From the NCBI GenBank assembly GCA_902601895.1, contig CACKOU010000007.1, positions 1 to 49,990 on the forward strand: DNA of 49,990 bases. Direction: 5' to 3'. This stretch comes from an uncultured Pelagibacteraceae bacterium. GTDB taxonomy: Bacteria > Pseudomonadota > Alphaproteobacteria > Pelagibacterales > Pelagibacteraceae. The notes under the pieces were generated by a model, which saw only the letters and a list, made by a program, of their open reading frames with translations, made no database searches and was not told the origin of the DNA. Shown in pieces: positions 24,745 to 33,256 of this stretch; positions within the stretch are counted from its first letter, which is position 1; each line of letters opens with the position of its first letter. Made by a program: the position numbers and the translations under genes.

Positions 24745-25830
24745 TTATTTAGGATCTAGGGCTCTAGCGTCTTGACTATTCCAGCCTACTTTAATTTCAT
24801 TACCTAATTTTAAATCTAGCTCATTTGAGCTGTTTGGAACTTTTAAAATAAATTCTTTATTACCTAAAAGATCTAATCTTACTCTAGTATGATCACCATG
24901 GTAGATAACTTCTTCAATCTTTCCAGTTTGATTATTATCCATTTTATCTATTGGATTTATTAATGCTCTCTCTGGTCTTATTGAAACTGTTGTTTTTTCA
25001 CCTTTGGAATTAACTGAAATTGGATTAGCTAAAATTTCACCATTTTGTAGTTTAACTTTACAAACATCTTTTGAAATGTCTGTTACTTCTCCACCGAAAG
25101 TATTATTTTCACCTATAAACTCTGCAACGAAAGAATTAACTGGCTCTTCATATAATTTATCAGGACTTGATAATTGTTGAACCTTTCCATCATTAAACAC
25201 TGCAATCCTATTTGACATTGTTAATGCTTCTCCTTGATCATGTGTAACGTAAACCACAGTAACACCAATATTTTCATGGATGTGTTTAATTTCGTATTGC
25301 ATACTTTCTCTTAAGTTTTTATCTAAAGCTCCAAGGGGCTCATCCATTAAAACTACTGCTGGATCGAATACAAGAGCTCTTGCAACAGCTACCCTTTGTT
25401 GTTGTCCCCCCGACAATTGTGCAGGCATCCTACTTTCAAATCCTGAAAGAGAAACCATCGACAAAGCTTTATCTACTTTTTTATCAATATCATCTTTTTG
25501 AACTTTTCTTACTCTTAAGGGAAATGCTAAATTTTCATAAACTGTCATATGAGGAAACAATGCATAATTTTGAAAAACCATTCCAATTCCTCTTTTGTGT
25601 GGTGGAATATTTGAAATAGGATTAGAGTCTAAATAAATTTCGCCATTAGTTGGGGTTTCAAATCCAGCTAACATCATTAGACAAGTTGTTTTTCCTGAAC
25701 CAGATGGGCCAAGCATAGTGATGAACTCGCCCTCGGAGATATTAAGATTTAAATCTTTTACTACTAAAAGTTTGCCATCGTAACTTTTGTCAACTTTATC
25801 AAACTTAACGAATTCTGTATTTTTAGACAT
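24745..25830 (-). CDS. spermidine/putrescine-type ABC transporter ATPase, PotA-like
   Basis: This 361-residue ATPase has Walker A GPSGSGKT (about 42-49), Q-loop FQNYALFPHM, signature LSGGQQQRVAVARAL, Walker B VLMDEPLGALD and switch His in VVYVTHDQGEA. The C-terminal TOBE domain (from about 280) contains KTTVSIRPERALI and the HGDHTRVRLDL block, as in PotA/UgpC-type proteins. It energises the PotB/PotC-like permease. It lies 38 bp after the ectoine-hydrolase-like gene on the same strand and is the first transport gene of the unit. Confidence 0.9.
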   Translation of the reverse strand: MSKNTEFVKFDKVDKSYDGKLLVVKDLNLNISEGEFITMLGPSGSGKTTCLMMLAGFETPTNGEIYLDSNPISNIPPHKRGIGMVFQNYALFPHMTVYENLAFPLRVRKVQKDDIDKKVDKALSMVSLSGFESRMPAQLSGGQQQRVAVARALVFDPAVVLMDEPLGALDKNLRESMQYEIKHIHENIGVTVVYVTHDQGEALTMSNRIAVFNDGKVQQLSSPDKLYEEPVNSFVAEFIGENNTFGGEVTDISKDVCKVKLQNGEILANPISVNSKGEKTTVSIRPERALINPIDKMDNNQTGKIEEVIYHGDHTRVRLDLLGNKEFILKVPNSSNELDLKLGNEIKVGWNSQDARALDPK

Positions 25831-25868
25831 TCAGTGTTTAAAACATTTAAGAAGTTAATTATCAATAG

Positions 25869-27041
25869 CTAATAGTTCTTTATATGTAGCTCTTTTGGAA
25901 AATTACAGAATAATTCACAACCTTTGTCGGTTACTCGGATTGCTTCTGATGCTTCTACTCCCCAATCACCAAACTGCATTACTGCAATCATATGAAAACA
26001 AACATTTGGTTCAAGTACTGTCATATCGCCTTTATAAATATTTAAAGTATGCTCTCCCCAATCTGGTGGATATCCGATACCTATTGAGTAACCTGTTCTT
26101 GATTTCTTCTCGATACCATATTTATCTAAAATTTTCCAAAAAGCTTGGGCAACATCATTTGCTGTATTTCCGGGTTTTGTAGCATCAATTCCAGCTTGCA
26201 AAGCTTCTATAGTTTTATTCATTGTATCTATTTTTAATTGATCAGGCTTACCTAATAAAATTGTTCGAGCCATAGGTGCATGGTATCTTTTATAAACACC
26301 TGAAAGTTCAATTATAGTTGCTTCACCTTCAACAAATTTATCTTGTGTTGCTGTTAAATGAGAAGCAGATGTGCCTTTTCCAGTTGGAAGAAGAGTTGCA
26401 ATACTAGAATATTCACCTCCAAATTCTCCTGTGCCATAAAACAAAGACTTTTGAATTTCTCCAACAGCATCACATTGTCTTGTGCCAGGTTTAATTACTT
26501 CCATTGCGGTTTGCATTCCTTTTTGAGAAATTAAAGCAGCAGACTTCATATAATTTATCTCTGCATTAGATTTAATTAATCTAGCCCAATTAACTAGTCG
26601 ATCAGAATCAATTATGTTTGCATTTGGTAATCCCTGTTTAATCTTTTCATAACAAAAAGCTGTAAAATAATGAGCATCCATTTCAACTCCAATAGACAGT
26701 TTATCCCATTTTTTCTCTTTAATTACTTTGGTCAAGTAATCATAGGGATGTTTTGGCCAAGTATGAATATAGCTCTCATCATAAACAATAATATTATCTT
26801 TATTTAAATATGTTTTTATGTATGCCCCACCTGCATCCTGGTCTCTAACAAAGCAAATTGGTTCTTTTGAATCAACATGCACTAATACACATTGTGCATA
26901 ATAAAAAGACCAAGCATCGTAGCCTGTAAGATAGTTCATGTTATTTGTGTCGTGAGAAATAATTAAATCAATTTTTTTCTCTCTCATCAGAGATTGAACT
27001 TTTAATAATCTTTGTTTGTATTCATCTTTTGAAAAAGACAT
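25869..27041 (-). CDS. doeA: ectoine hydrolase-like M24-family protein (DoeA/EutD-like)
   Basis: This 390-residue pita-bread-fold (M24) protein carries stretches typical of DoeA: NMNYLTGYDAWSFYYAQCVL, GVEMDAHYF, LVNWARLIKS, GTRQCDAVGEI, ATLLPTGKGTSASHLT and SRTGYSIGIGYPPDWGEHT. The five metal ligands of M24 peptidases are not kept (EL replaces the first Asp and its partner, and YPPDWGE replaces GHGIG), again as in creatinase/DoeA-type hydrolases. DoeA opens ectoine to N-acetyl-diaminobutyrate. The EutA-like partner lies directly upstream (3-bp gap) and a PotABCD-type importer downstream. EutB, EutC and DoeB homologues are absent from the window, so the exact substrate is uncertain. DddP, another M24 enzyme, was considered and rejected. 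Confidence 0.75.
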   Translation of the reverse strand: MSFSKDEYKQRLLKVQSLMREKKIDLIISHDTNNMNYLTGYDAWSFYYAQCVLVHVDSKEPICFVRDQDAGGAYIKTYLNKDNIIVYDESYIHTWPKHPYDYLTKVIKEKKWDKLSIGVEMDAHYFTAFCYEKIKQGLPNANIIDSDRLVNWARLIKSNAEINYMKSAALISQKGMQTAMEVIKPGTRQCDAVGEIQKSLFYGTGEFGGEYSSIATLLPTGKGTSASHLTATQDKFVEGEATIIELSGVYKRYHAPMARTILLGKPDQLKIDTMNKTIEALQAGIDATKPGNTANDVAQAFWKILDKYGIEKKSRTGYSIGIGYPPDWGEHTLNIYKGDMTVLEPNVCFHMIAVMQFGDWGVEASEAIRVTDKGCELFCNFPKELHIKNY

Positions 27042-27044
27042 AAA

Positions 27045-27785
27045 TTAATCAAACAGTCTTCCAAATCCTTTTACAGATTTATTTTCACCTATGTTTTCCA
27101 AAGACTCCCATATTAATGCTTGGTTACTTGAAAGAACCGGTATTCCAAGTTTATCTTCTAATTTTTGTATCAAAGGTAGAACTGGTAAAGCAGTGCAAGA
27201 TACAAATAAAGCATCTGACTCACTTACATCTAAGTTTATAAGAACATCAAACAGATAATTTTGATCTACTTTACCAATCTCCATGTCAGAATGAATATCA
27301 AAGTATGAATTTGAGGTGATTTCAAAACCAGACGTTTTAAAGTAATCAACAACATCATCGTTAACTTTTTTACTATAAGGTGTGAATATAGAAAGTTTTT
27401 TAATATTTAATTTTTTCAATGCTTTCAAAGCTGCTGTACTTGGTGTTGAAAGTTTTGCCTCAGGTTTTGCTACTTGTATTTTATTTTTAATATTATCATA
27501 TCCTGCTGCTATAGTTCCTGATGTACAAGCATATACAACACAATCTAATTTTTGCTCTGGCAAGATATCTTTTGTTACTTGAGTAATATTCTCTGACATT
27601 TTGATCAAATTCTCTTTATTTAAGGGGTTGTAACATTCTATTCTATTTACAAAAAAATCTATTTTTTTATCTTTAATTATACTTATAAAATCTTTTTCAA
27701 TCACTAGATCGGTTGCTAAAGCGATAAGTCCAATACGTGGATTTTGGTTATTTTCAAACTTTGGTTCTATTTTTTGTGATTTCAT
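27045..27785 (-). CDS. eutA: EutA-like Asp/Glu racemase / maleate isomerase-family protein
   Basis: This 246-residue protein belongs to the racemase/arylmalonate-decarboxylase/maleate-isomerase fold. The two catalytic cysteines are visible in VYACTSGTIAAG and FVSCTALPVLP, and the C-terminal LGIPVLSSNQALIWESL matches the family. EutA of the rhizobial ectoine-utilisation cluster is such a protein and sits beside the ectoine hydrolase, as here. It is the first gene of a six-gene minus-strand unit (EutA-like, DoeA-like, PotA, PotD, PotB, PotC). EutA's biochemical role is not established, and a maleate cis-trans isomerase-type activity is an alternative. Confidence 0.7.
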   Translation of the reverse strand: MKSQKIEPKFENNQNPRIGLIALATDLVIEKDFISIIKDKKIDFFVNRIECYNPLNKENLIKMSENITQVTKDILPEQKLDCVVYACTSGTIAAGYDNIKNKIQVAKPEAKLSTPSTAALKALKKLNIKKLSIFTPYSKKVNDDVVDYFKTSGFEITSNSYFDIHSDMEIGKVDQNYLFDVLINLDVSESDALFVSCTALPVLPLIQKLEDKLGIPVLSSNQALIWESLENIGENKSVKGFGRLFD

Positions 27786-27846
27786 AAATATAATATACCA
27801 CCACTTATTGATTAATCATTAAAATTTAGAAACTGCATCTAATTTC

Positions 27847-27876
27847 TTGAATGGTGAGAGCAAATAAACGTATAAT
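27847..27876 (+). promoter_or_regulatory. sigma70-type promoter for the aldehyde dehydrogenase operon
   Basis: TTGAAT at 27847-27852 and a perfect TATAAT at 27871-27876 are separated by 18 bp. The expected transcription start is about 27883, leaving a leader of some 20 bases before the ATG at 27903. This is among the best-matched promoters I found in the window. Confidence 0.65.
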
Positions 27877-27902
27877 AAGAAAAAATTAATTTTGAAATAT
27901 AA

Positions 27903-29336
27903 ATGCTCGATAAAAAAAATTTTTATATCAATGGCAAATGGGTTGAGCCAGTAAACAAGAATGAATGTGAAGTTATTAATCCATCAACAGAAGAAGTTTG
28001 TGCAATTATAAGTCTTGGAAGTTCTGATGATACAAATGCTGCTGTTAAAGCAGCAAAATCTGCATTTGAGACTTGGAAAGAAACTTCAAAAGAAGAAAGG
28101 TTAAATTTATTAGAAAAATTATTAAAAATTTATAATTCTAGATGGGATGATATGACTGATGCTATTACTACAGAGCTTGGTTGTCCTAAAGATTGGTGTT
28201 CAGCTAATCAAACATCTTCTGGCGCAGGTCATATAGAAGACTTTATAAAAAGATTAAAAGATTTCGAATTCGAACCAGGTTTTGATAAAGGATCTGCTAA
28301 TCATATTGTATATGAGCCAATTGGAGTTTGCGGATTAATTACACCTTGGAATTGGCCTATAAATCAAATTGCTTTAAAAGTAATTCCAGCTTTTGCTACT
28401 GGATGTACAATGGTACTTAAACCATCTGAAATTGCACCATTGTCAGGAATGTTATTTGCAGAGATGATAGATGAGGCTGGATTTCCAGCTGGAGTGTTTA
28501 ATCTAGTGAATGGTGATGGGCCTGGTGTTGGAACTGACCTGTCAGGACACCCTGATGTTGATATGATCTCATTTACAGGATCTACTAGAGCTGGAAAATT
28601 AATTACAAAGAATGCTGCTGAAACTATAAAAAGAGTTTGTCTTGAACTTGGTGGCAAAGGTGGAAATATTGTTTTTGCTGATGCATATCCTGATGCAGTT
28701 AGAGATGGCATTAGAAACGTAATGAGTAATTCAGGCCAATCTTGTGATGCTCCAACTAGAATGCTTGTTGAAAAATCAATTTATAAAAGAGCTATTGAAG
28801 AAGCTGCAGACGAAGCAAATAAAATTAAAGTTGATCTTGCTTCAAAAGCTGGTGATCACATAGGGCCTGTAATTTCAAAAACTCAATTTGATAAAATTCA
28901 GAGTTTAATAAATAGTGGAATTGAAGAAGGTGCTACTTTAGTTGCAGGTGGTCCTGATAAACCTGAAGACTTAAAGAAAGGTTATTTTATTAAGCCGACG
29001 GTATTTACTGATGTTAATAATAATATGAGAATTGCTAAAGAGGAAATATTTGGACCAGTATTGTCAATCATTCCTTTTGAAAATGAAAAGGAAGCTATCC
29101 AAATTACAAATGATACAGAATATGGATTAGGAAACTATTTACAAACAGAGGATAAAGAAAAGGCAAAAAGAGTCTCAAAAAAATTAAGGTCTGGAATTGT
29201 GTATGTAAATCATAAAGCTGCAGATTCTGGAACTCCTTTTGGTGGATATAGGCAATCTGGAAATGGACGTGAAGGTGGAACTTGGGGATTGCATGAATAT
29301 CTTGAGGTAAAAACTATTACTGAATGGAAAAATTAA
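27903..29336 (+). CDS. NAD(P)-dependent aldehyde dehydrogenase (paralogue of 2041-3474)
   Basis: This is a 477-residue ALDH with PWNWPIN, CLELGGKGGN (general base Glu), the catalytic Cys in NSGQSCDAPTRM and the C-terminal FGGYRQSGNGREGG. Length and most motifs equal those of the protein at 2041-3474, so the two are recent-looking paralogues with different neighbours. It heads a plus-strand operon (VOC protein, homocysteine methyltransferase, MsrA, serine hydrolase) and is divergent from the EutA/DoeA-like unit. A role on an aldehyde from ectoine or betaine catabolism is possible but not shown by sequence. Confidence 0.88.
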   Translation: MLDKKNFYINGKWVEPVNKNECEVINPSTEEVCAIISLGSSDDTNAAVKAAKSAFETWKETSKEERLNLLEKLLKIYNSRWDDMTDAITTELGCPKDWCSANQTSSGAGHIEDFIKRLKDFEFEPGFDKGSANHIVYEPIGVCGLITPWNWPINQIALKVIPAFATGCTMVLKPSEIAPLSGMLFAEMIDEAGFPAGVFNLVNGDGPGVGTDLSGHPDVDMISFTGSTRAGKLITKNAAETIKRVCLELGGKGGNIVFADAYPDAVRDGIRNVMSNSGQSCDAPTRMLVEKSIYKRAIEEAADEANKIKVDLASKAGDHIGPVISKTQFDKIQSLINSGIEEGATLVAGGPDKPEDLKKGYFIKPTVFTDVNNNMRIAKEEIFGPVLSIIPFENEKEAIQITNDTEYGLGNYLQTEDKEKAKRVSKKLRSGIVYVNHKAADSGTPFGGYRQSGNGREGGTWGLHEYLEVKTITEWKN

Positions 29337-29337
29337 A

Positions 29338-29718
29338 ATGCTTGGTTATGTAATGGTAGGAACCAATAACTTAGAAAAAGCAATAATTTTTTATGATGAA
29401 GTCTTAAAAGTTTTAAATCTAGAAAGAAATTATAAAGATGAAGTTTGTGCTGGTTACACAGAAAAAAATGGCGATGGAACTATAGAGTTTTATGTGACCA
29501 AACCTGTCAATATGAAAGAGGCAACTAATGGAAATGGAACGCAAGTTTCATTTATTACATCATCTAGAGATATAGTTGATAAGTTTCATGAGATTGGGCT
29601 TAAGGCAGGGGGAATAAGTGAAGGAGCTGGAGGTGAAAGACCAGAAGGTTCTGGAGTTTACTATTCTTATATTCGAGATCTTGATAATAATAAAATTTGT
29701 GCTTTCACAAACAATTAA
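29338..29718 (+). CDS. VOC-family (glyoxalase/dioxygenase-fold) protein
   Basis: This 126-residue protein has the two beta-alpha-beta-beta-beta modules of the vicinal-oxygen-chelate superfamily. The first starts MLGYVMVGTNNLEKAIIFYDEVL and the second starts near VSFITSSRDIVDKFHEIGL and ends YYSYIRDLDNNKICAFTNN. Relatives include glyoxalase I, extradiol dioxygenases and fosfomycin-resistance enzymes; the function cannot be chosen from sequence. Because aldehyde dehydrogenase and methionine-related genes surround it, detoxification of a reactive aldehyde is conceivable. It begins one base after the ALDH stop and shares one base with the next start (TAATG). Confidence 0.8.
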   Translation: MLGYVMVGTNNLEKAIIFYDEVLKVLNLERNYKDEVCAGYTEKNGDGTIEFYVTKPVNMKEATNGNGTQVSFITSSRDIVDKFHEIGLKAGGISEGAGGERPEGSGVYYSYIRDLDNNKICAFTNN

Positions 29719-30629
29719 TGTCATACACTTTCATTCAAGAGAAAATTGATCAAGGAAAAATTATTTTACTTGATGGAGGTATAGGTGCTGAGCTTGAAAA
29801 AAAGGGAGCTAAAATGGATCAAAACCTCTGGTGTGGAAAATGTTCGGTAGATAGTCCAGGATTTCTAAAAGAAGTTCATGAAAATTATATTGATGCGGGA
29901 GCTGATGTTATTACAACAAATACTTATGCAACTACTCCAATTTCTCTTAGAAAACATGGATATGAAGGCTCAATTGAATTATTTAATAAACAAGCAGTTC
30001 AAATTGCAAAACAAGCAATTGATAATTCAAAAGAGAGTATCTGTTTAGCAGGAAGTGTTTCGAGTTATGGAAGTTTTCTTAAACTTGGAACAAAGAAAAT
30101 GAAGCCATGTTTTAATGAGCAGATTAAAATTTTATCAAATGAAGGTGTTGATTTAATAATTTTAGAAGCAATGACATCTCAAGCAGAAATCGTGGAGACT
30201 ATGCTTGAGTGTTCTTCAAATACAAAGTTACCTGTTTGGCTTTCTATTTCCTGTGTAATAGATCAGAATACAAAGAATATTTCACTTGGCTATGATGATG
30301 TGAAGAATAAAACTGAAATTTACGAGAATTTAGAAGAATCGTTGAAAAATTTTAGTAAATTACATAAGGGGCCTATTTTAATTGCTCACTCAGATATTAA
30401 AACAACGAGTGCAGCTTTAGACACTGCATTAAAAAATTATAATGGAGTTATTGGTGCATACCCTAACAAAGGCTATTACGAAAAACCAAATTGGAAGTTT
30501 GTGGATGATTTTTCACCCAATGATTATTTGGAAGTTGCAAAAAAATGGGTTAGCAAAGGTGTAAAAATTGTTGGTGGTTGTTGTGGTATAGGAGTTGAAG
30601 AGATAAAAGCTGTTTCAATTTTGAAGTAA
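29718..30629 (+). CDS. homocysteine S-methyltransferase-family protein (copy 1)
   Basis: The ATG at 29718 forms a TAATG junction with the upstream stop and gives 303 residues; I prefer it to an in-frame TTG at 29697. The protein is a zinc-dependent TIM-barrel methyltransferase of the MmuM/BHMT family: LLDGGIGAELEKKGA at the N-terminus, ITTNTYATTP, the first zinc Cys in LSISCVID and the paired Cys C288-C289 in IVGGCCGIG. It makes methionine from homocysteine using betaine, S-methylmethionine or DMSP-like donors. The betaine importer and carnitine-to-betaine genes nearby favour betaine, but this is inference. A second copy lies at 32273-33256. Confidence 0.83.
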   Translation: MSYTFIQEKIDQGKIILLDGGIGAELEKKGAKMDQNLWCGKCSVDSPGFLKEVHENYIDAGADVITTNTYATTPISLRKHGYEGSIELFNKQAVQIAKQAIDNSKESICLAGSVSSYGSFLKLGTKKMKPCFNEQIKILSNEGVDLIILEAMTSQAEIVETMLECSSNTKLPVWLSISCVIDQNTKNISLGYDDVKNKTEIYENLEESLKNFSKLHKGPILIAHSDIKTTSAALDTALKNYNGVIGAYPNKGYYEKPNWKFVDDFSPNDYLEVAKKWVSKGVKIVGGCCGIGVEEIKAVSILK

Positions 30630-30646
30630 TAATATATTGTAAAATT

Positions 30647-31102
30647 ATGAAAACTTTTATTGGTGGTATTGGTTGTTTTTGGGACGAAACTAAATACGAT
30701 GGTATAAAAGGAATATTATCTACCGAATGTGGTTACTGCGGAGGTGATGATCCTAATGTTACTTACAAAGCAGTCTGTGGTGGGGATACAGGTCACATAG
30801 AAGTAGTTAAAGTTCAATATGATGAAAATATTTTAAGCTATGAAGACATGGTCAGATTATTTTTTAAACTCCATGATTCAACTCAAAAGAATAGACAAGG
30901 AACTTATGTAGGAATTCAATATCGTTCTGAGATATTTTATAATAATGATAATGAAAAAAATACAGCAGAGAAAATTTTAAAAGAAATGAATGAGAAATTA
31001 AACGGAAAAGTTACTACAAAGATTTCCAAAGAAAAAAACTATTGTAAGGCAGAAGGCTATCATCAAAAGTACGAGAAAAATAAATCTCTTAAGTTTGGAT
31101 AA
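30647..31102 (+). CDS. msrA: peptide-methionine (S)-S-oxide reductase MsrA
   Basis: This 151-residue protein is a short MsrA. The nucleophile C10 is in the GCFWDETKYDGIKG motif (usual GCFWxxE). Further blocks are TECGYCGG, GDTGHIEVVKVQYD, FFKLHDSTQKNRQGTYVGIQYRS and a C-terminal KNYCKAEGYHQKY with a probable resolving Cys. It reduces methionine sulfoxide in damaged proteins in the cytoplasm (no signal peptide). Its place between a homocysteine methyltransferase and a serine hydrolase links the operon to methionine metabolism or repair. Confidence 0.93.
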   Translation: MKTFIGGIGCFWDETKYDGIKGILSTECGYCGGDDPNVTYKAVCGGDTGHIEVVKVQYDENILSYEDMVRLFFKLHDSTQKNRQGTYVGIQYRSEIFYNNDNEKNTAEKILKEMNEKLNGKVTTKISKEKNYCKAEGYHQKYEKNKSLKFG

Positions 31103-31113
31103 AAAATACTAAT

Positions 31114-32271
31114 TTGAAAAAAATTATTTCAGAAAAAAATCCAGAATTAGTTACAAGAAAAGATAATAAAGCTCAATGGAATCTCCCAAATAAAAGAAGG
31201 TTGGGTTTTAGAAATTTATATAAAATTAATAGATATGGAATATACCTTAGATCAGATTTTGTTCTAAAATTAAAAAAAAAAATTAATAAGAGAATAGGTA
31301 AATTACCTTCTGTAAAAAAGGTAACTAAAAATAAAGCTTTTTGCTCTCTAATAGTTGGTAAAGATCAGGATATTTTATTCGAGCAGTACGCAAAAGACTT
31401 TTCTACAAATCAGCCTCAAACAATTATGTCAATTACAAAAATGTTTATACATTTATTTGTAGGGGAGCTAGTAGACAGAAGACTAATTAATTTAAATAAG
31501 AAAATTTCATTTTACTTACCAAAAATTGGCAGTGGTTATGCAAATGCAAAAGTAAAAGACGTTTTAGACATGAACATTGTAAATCTATATAGCGAAGATT
31601 ATACAAAAGCTTATTCGTCTTCATTTCTACATGAGCCTGTAGGAGGATGGAGACTACCGATTAAAGGCAAAAATATTCAAAGCCAGGAACAATATTTAAA
31701 TTCAATTAAATCTTTAAAAAGCAGAGATTTAAAAAATTACACTGATCTGGCGCATTATAAATCAGCTAATACCGATGTTATTGGGTTAATTGTAGAAAAG
31801 GTAAGTAAAAAAAGTTTAAGACAATGGCTGTTGGAAACAGTTGAAGCAACAGGATTTGAAGAAGGATTGTATATAGGCACTGATAGATTTGGAACACCGT
31901 GGATGTCTGGAGGTGGAAGTTTAATTACAAGAGATTTTTTAAGAATGGGTTTACTTTTTTCTAGGCTTGGAAAAGGTATAAATGGAAAAAATATTGGTTC
32001 TAAAACTTTTTTGAGTAAAACTATTAATAGTGAGGGACCCAAATACATTCAATTATCTAAAGATAAATTTGTCTGTTATGTTAATTCTTTAATGAAATGC
32101 GGTAACTGGATTGGTCACTCTGGGTATGGGGGCCAATTTTTAGGAATAAATTTGAAAACAAAAGTTGTTGCTGCGTTTTTTTCCGTCTTACAGACTAAAT
32201 CTGCAACAAATGAAAAATATAAAAAAGATATGGTGAATATGATAGACCAAATAATTAGTAAAGATTACTAA
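31114..32271 (+). CDS. serine hydrolase of the beta-lactamase class C / NylB-like family
   Basis: This 385-residue protein has the S106-x-x-K109 nucleophile motif in IMSITKMF, Y215 in HYKSANTDVIGLI and a C-terminal GHSGYGGQF in the KTG-box position. The Ser-Lys-Tyr set and the YxSxNTDVIG form resemble 6-aminohexanoate-dimer hydrolase (NylB), CubicO-type esterases and penicillin-binding relatives. The start is TTG at 31114: the next in-frame Met is inside the catalytic motif, so an upstream non-ATG start is required. No signal peptide is evident; the N-terminus is basic. The substrate is unknown. It is the last gene of its operon, convergent with the second homocysteine methyltransferase (1-bp gap). 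Confidence 0.78.
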   Translation: MKKIISEKNPELVTRKDNKAQWNLPNKRRLGFRNLYKINRYGIYLRSDFVLKLKKKINKRIGKLPSVKKVTKNKAFCSLIVGKDQDILFEQYAKDFSTNQPQTIMSITKMFIHLFVGELVDRRLINLNKKISFYLPKIGSGYANAKVKDVLDMNIVNLYSEDYTKAYSSSFLHEPVGGWRLPIKGKNIQSQEQYLNSIKSLKSRDLKNYTDLAHYKSANTDVIGLIVEKVSKKSLRQWLLETVEATGFEEGLYIGTDRFGTPWMSGGGSLITRDFLRMGLLFSRLGKGINGKNIGSKTFLSKTINSEGPKYIQLSKDKFVCYVNSLMKCGNWIGHSGYGGQFLGINLKTKVVAAFFSVLQTKSATNEKYKKDMVNMIDQIISKDY

Positions 32272-32272
32272 A

Positions 32273-33256
32273 TTAAGAAAATTTAGTTATTAAGGATTTT
32301 AAATGTTTATCTGTGACGCCACAACACCCTCCAATAATTTTTACCTGATCGTCTATTAGCTCAGAACACTTATCAACAAATTCAATTTCATTTTCAGTTA
32401 TTAATGCTTTCATTGTACTAGTATCAAATTTATGAATTTCTGGATAAAACATAATTGGCCCATTCCAATTTGATTTTAAAACTTTTATTCCCTCTGTGGC
32501 ATCAATAAACCAACTATGCATTATACCATAAACATCTCCACCAATGGATTTGAGTGAATTAATTATTTGAGCAAAATTTATAATTTTATCTTCAGGAAGA
32601 AATTTTGGCTCATCAGGATATTTTAAAGGGTCATATATAATAGATCTCTCTTTTTCAGCTCTAAAATTTCTACCTACTACGGTTTCATCAAATTTACTTA
32701 TGCAGCAACTTAATCCAACCCAGACAGGCAGACCTGTTTCCAAAGCTGCATTTAGCAAAATTTTAGCGTGATCAATATCTAAAAGCATTTCAAGAATAAG
32801 CACTTCGACTCCCTCCTCTTTTAATACCTTCGCTTGTTCTTTATAATTTTTTTCTTCTTTTGCAAATGATGGTACAAATTTTGTGTCAGGTCTAAATTCA
32901 TTTTCAGCCAAAGCTAAATATGTTGACATGCTTCCAGCAATTTTTATTTTTTTTCCAGAATTTATAACTGCTTGTCTTGCTAACTTAACTGTATCAATGT
33001 TAATTTTTATAGTCTGATCTCCTAAATTTGAAGGTTCAAGACAGTGTCTTGCAGTTCCAAAAGTATTGGTTGTTATCATATCACATCCGGCATTTATATG
33101 ACTTTCATGTACTTTGATTACTATTTCTGGTGAGAAAACATTTGCTAAGCCAGAAAATGCTGGTCCCATTTTTCCACCAAGTCTCTGAATTTCTGAACCT
33201 GTTCCACCATCTAAGAAAACTTTTTTTTTTGATTTCAATAATTCATTAATATTCAT
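32273..33256 (-). CDS. homocysteine S-methyltransferase-family protein (copy 2)
   Basis: This 327-residue protein has the same fold as the protein at 29718-30629: VFLDGGTGSEIQRLGGKM at the N-terminus, ITTNTFGTARH, the zinc Cys region GLSCCISK and the paired Cys in IIGGCCGVTDKHLK. It is more diverged and has an insert around residues 210-245 (FRAEKERSIIYDPLKYPDEP). The methyl donor is probably different from copy 1. It is the last gene of a minus-strand unit headed by the iron alcohol dehydrogenase; its start overlaps the DMT-transporter 3' end by 11 bases. Confidence 0.8.
   Translation of the reverse strand: MNINELLKSKKKVFLDGGTGSEIQRLGGKMGPAFSGLANVFSPEIVIKVHESHINAGCDMITTNTFGTARHCLEPSNLGDQTIKINIDTVKLARQAVINSGKKIKIAGSMSTYLALAENEFRPDTKFVPSFAKEEKNYKEQAKVLKEEGVEVLILEMLLDIDHAKILLNAALETGLPVWVGLSCCISKFDETVVGRNFRAEKERSIIYDPLKYPDEPKFLPEDKIINFAQIINSLKSIGGDVYGIMHSWFIDATEGIKVLKSNWNGPIMFYPEIHKFDTSTMKALITENEIEFVDKCSELIDDQVKIIGGCCGVTDKHLKSLITKFS

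Noticed and set aside
23488..25844. A shared 15-mer TTCAGTGTTTAAAAC at 23488-23502 and 25830-25844 as a regulatory repeat
   Set aside because: A single 15-base match in 50 kb of AT-rich sequence is about what chance allows, and the two sites have different positions relative to genes.
25869..27041. Reading the M24 protein as the DMSP lyase DddP, given DmdA-like genes nearby
   Set aside because: The sequence follows the ectoine hydrolase pattern (LTGYDAWSFY, GYPPDWGEHT), is shorter than DddP as I know it, lacks the metal ligands, and is paired with an EutA-like gene.
29697..29717. TTG start giving a longer homocysteine methyltransferase
   Set aside because: The ATG at 29718 forms a TAATG junction with the VOC stop and begins right before the conserved domain; the extra residues resemble nothing in the family.
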